Below are positions 63,079 to 64,000 of a stretch of 64,000 nt of DNA, one piece after another. A program made the position numbers and the translations under genes. The stretch lies in NCBI GenBank assembly GCA_017305135.1, contig JAFKNA010000006.1, positions 1 through 64,000 on the forward strand, read 5' to 3'. The DNA is from Lysobacterales bacterium. GTDB lineage: Bacteria > Pseudomonadota > Gammaproteobacteria > Xanthomonadales > Rhodanobacteraceae. Numbering within the stretch: position 1 is the stretch's first letter; the number at the start of each line of letters is the position of its first letter. The notes under the pieces were generated by a model. It worked only from the letters and a program-made list of their open reading frames with translations. It was not told the origin of the DNA and did no database searches.

Positions 63079-64000
63079 TTGCCCGATCACGCCGCCCTTG
63101 AAGTGGTCGCTGCGCGGCCCGCGATCGCGGATTCCCACGCGCAGCATTTCCGCGGCATCCGCGGCACCACCGTGGCGCTCGCCGCGCCGCTCGCGCCCGA
63201 GGACACCGTCGTGCAGTCGATGCCGGAGGCCAGCCCGGCGAAGTGGCACCTTGCGCATACCACCTGGTTCTTCGAGCGGTTCGTGCTCGCGCGTGAGCCT
63301 TCTCATCGCCCGCTGCACGAGGGCTGGGACTTCCTCTTCAACTCCTATTACCAGAGCGTCGGGCCGATGCACGCGCGCCCGCAGCGCGGCCTGCTGAGCC
63401 GGCCGACGCTGGCCGAGGTGCTCGACTACCGCGCGCGCGTCGACACGGCGGTCGAAGCGCGCCTGCAACGGCCGCTGGATGCGGACACCGAAGCCCTGCT
63501 GGTGCTCGGTCTCAATCATGAGCAGCAACACCAGGAACTGCTCCTGACCGATATCAAGCATCTCTTCTCGCTCAATCCCCTCGAACCTGCCTACCGGCCG
63601 TTGCGGCCGCTGCCGCGATCCACGCCGCCGCCGCTCACCTTCATCGCCGGCGCGGACGGGATCGTGGAGATCGGCCACGCCGGCGCCGGCTTCGCCTTCG
63701 ATTGCGAGACCCCGCGCCATCGCGCGCTGCTGCAGCCGCACGCGATGGCGAACCGCTGCGTGAGCAACGGCGAGTTCCTGGAATTCATCCGCGACGGCGG
63801 CTATCGCACCGCCACGCTGTGGCTGTCGGAGGGCTGGGATCGCGTGCAGGGCGAAGGCTGGCGCCATCCGCTGTACGCCGGCGAGGACATGGCTTCGGAA
63901 TTCACCCTCGGTGGGCGCATGGCGATGGATCCGGCGGCGCCGGTGTGCCATCTGAGCTTCTTCGAAGCGGATGCCTTCGCGCGCTGGGCGGGTGCGCGCC
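63079..64000 (+). CDS. egtB: Ergothioneine biosynthesis protein EgtB, 5' part
   Basis: About 307 residues before the window ends; open at the 3' side. EgtB joins oxygen, a thiol (gamma-glutamylcysteine or cysteine) and trimethylhistidine to a sulfoxide in ergothioneine synthesis. An N-terminal DinB-like domain holds the iron ligands: His in KWHLAHTTWFFE and the pair in NHEQQHQE. The FGE-sulfatase domain starts around residue 190 (GADGIVEIGHAG, NRCVSNGEFLEF). The start is TTG, supported by GGAGAGGAGGAGG directly upstream; no ATG gives the full N-terminus. The partner egtD may lie beyond the window. Confidence 0.9.
   Translation, partial: MPDHAALEVVAARPAIADSHAQHFRGIRGTTVALAAPLAPEDTVVQSMPEASPAKWHLAHTTWFFERFVLAREPSHRPLHEGWDFLFNSYYQSVGPMHARPQRGLLSRPTLAEVLDYRARVDTAVEARLQRPLDADTEALLVLGLNHEQQHQELLLTDIKHLFSLNPLEPAYRPLRPLPRSTPPPLTFIAGADGIVEIGHAGAGFAFDCETPRHRALLQPHAMANRCVSNGEFLEFIRDGGYRTATLWLSEGWDRVQGEGWRHPLYAGEDMASEFTLGGRMAMDPAAPVCHLSFFEADAFARWAGAR

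Noticed and set aside
60853-63951. 1032-codon open frame opposite the FGE-fold gene and egtB
   Set aside because: Covers two genes with clear family motifs on the plus strand; no homology of its own.

Overview
The window is 64 kb of GC-rich bacterial chromosome that I read as a member of the Lysobacterales (Xanthomonadales), Gammaproteobacteria. The reasons are the mtnA-(gtrA)-gyrA neighbourhood, the sucA-sucB-lpdA block, a purB/RoxA-type oxygenase/GNAT neighbourhood like that of xanthomonads, and GTAG-type extragenic palindromes of the kind common in Stenotrophomonas and Xanthomonas. Genus cannot be named from the sequence alone. The region is mostly chromosomal core; I see no prophage, integrative element, transposase gene or CRISPR array.

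Layout. 0-9 kb: the end of a secreted surface protein, a penicillin-acylase-family hydrolase diverging from a 1313-residue GH94 glucan phosphorylase-like protein, then mtnA and a GtrA membrane protein. 9.6-14.4 kb: gyrA, a Prx5 peroxiredoxin, and an hsp20-cbpA-like chaperone pair with a likely heat-shock promoter. 14.5-18.3 kb: a complete siaABCD operon (phosphatase, kinase, phospho-switch protein, diguanylate cyclase) controlling c-di-GMP, next to a PilH/CheY-like regulator. 18.8-20.6 kb: acuI and a small GIY-YIG nuclease gene enclosed by a perfect 35-bp inverted repeat. 20.6-26.5 kb: 2-oxoglutarate dehydrogenase (sucA, sucB, lpdA). 26.6-33.5 kb: one long leftward gene run (CorC-type transporter, purB, DUF3060 protein, SEC-C protein, RoxA-type ribosomal oxygenase, two-domain GNAT). 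33.6-39.5 kb: a secreted duplicated-domain protein, fumC, and a YtrA-type GntR/ABC operon with a visible operator over its promoter.

40-44.8 kb: a periplasmic FKBP isomerase, UDP-glucose dehydrogenase and GDP-mannose dehydratase (sugar nucleotides for surface polysaccharide), slyX and a DUF2058 gene. 44.9-51 kb: a czcCBA-type heavy-metal RND efflux operon headed by a small Cys/His-rich periplasmic protein. 51.1-53.3 kb: phaB, phaR and a PP2C phosphatase. 53.5-57.6 kb: a class-C-beta-lactamase-fold lipoprotein, a rhomboid protease fused to a soluble helical domain, and a convergent membrane protein of similar layout. 57.8-64 kb: a MalY/PatB aminotransferase, a broken acetoin-reductase remnant, tRNA-Ala(CGC), RNase D, an FGE-fold protein and the 5' part of egtB (ergothioneine synthesis).

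The least explained item is the GIY-YIG gene that fills the space between two inverted repeats, with further related palindromes at 20.4 kb and 43.9-44.1 kb. It looks like a self-contained repeat-nuclease cassette. Other points of interest are the siaABCD signalling switch outside Pseudomonas, the autoregulated ABC operon led by an unknown exported protein, at least seven loci of GTAG-type palindromes, and heptamer repeats that extend into the sucB linker.
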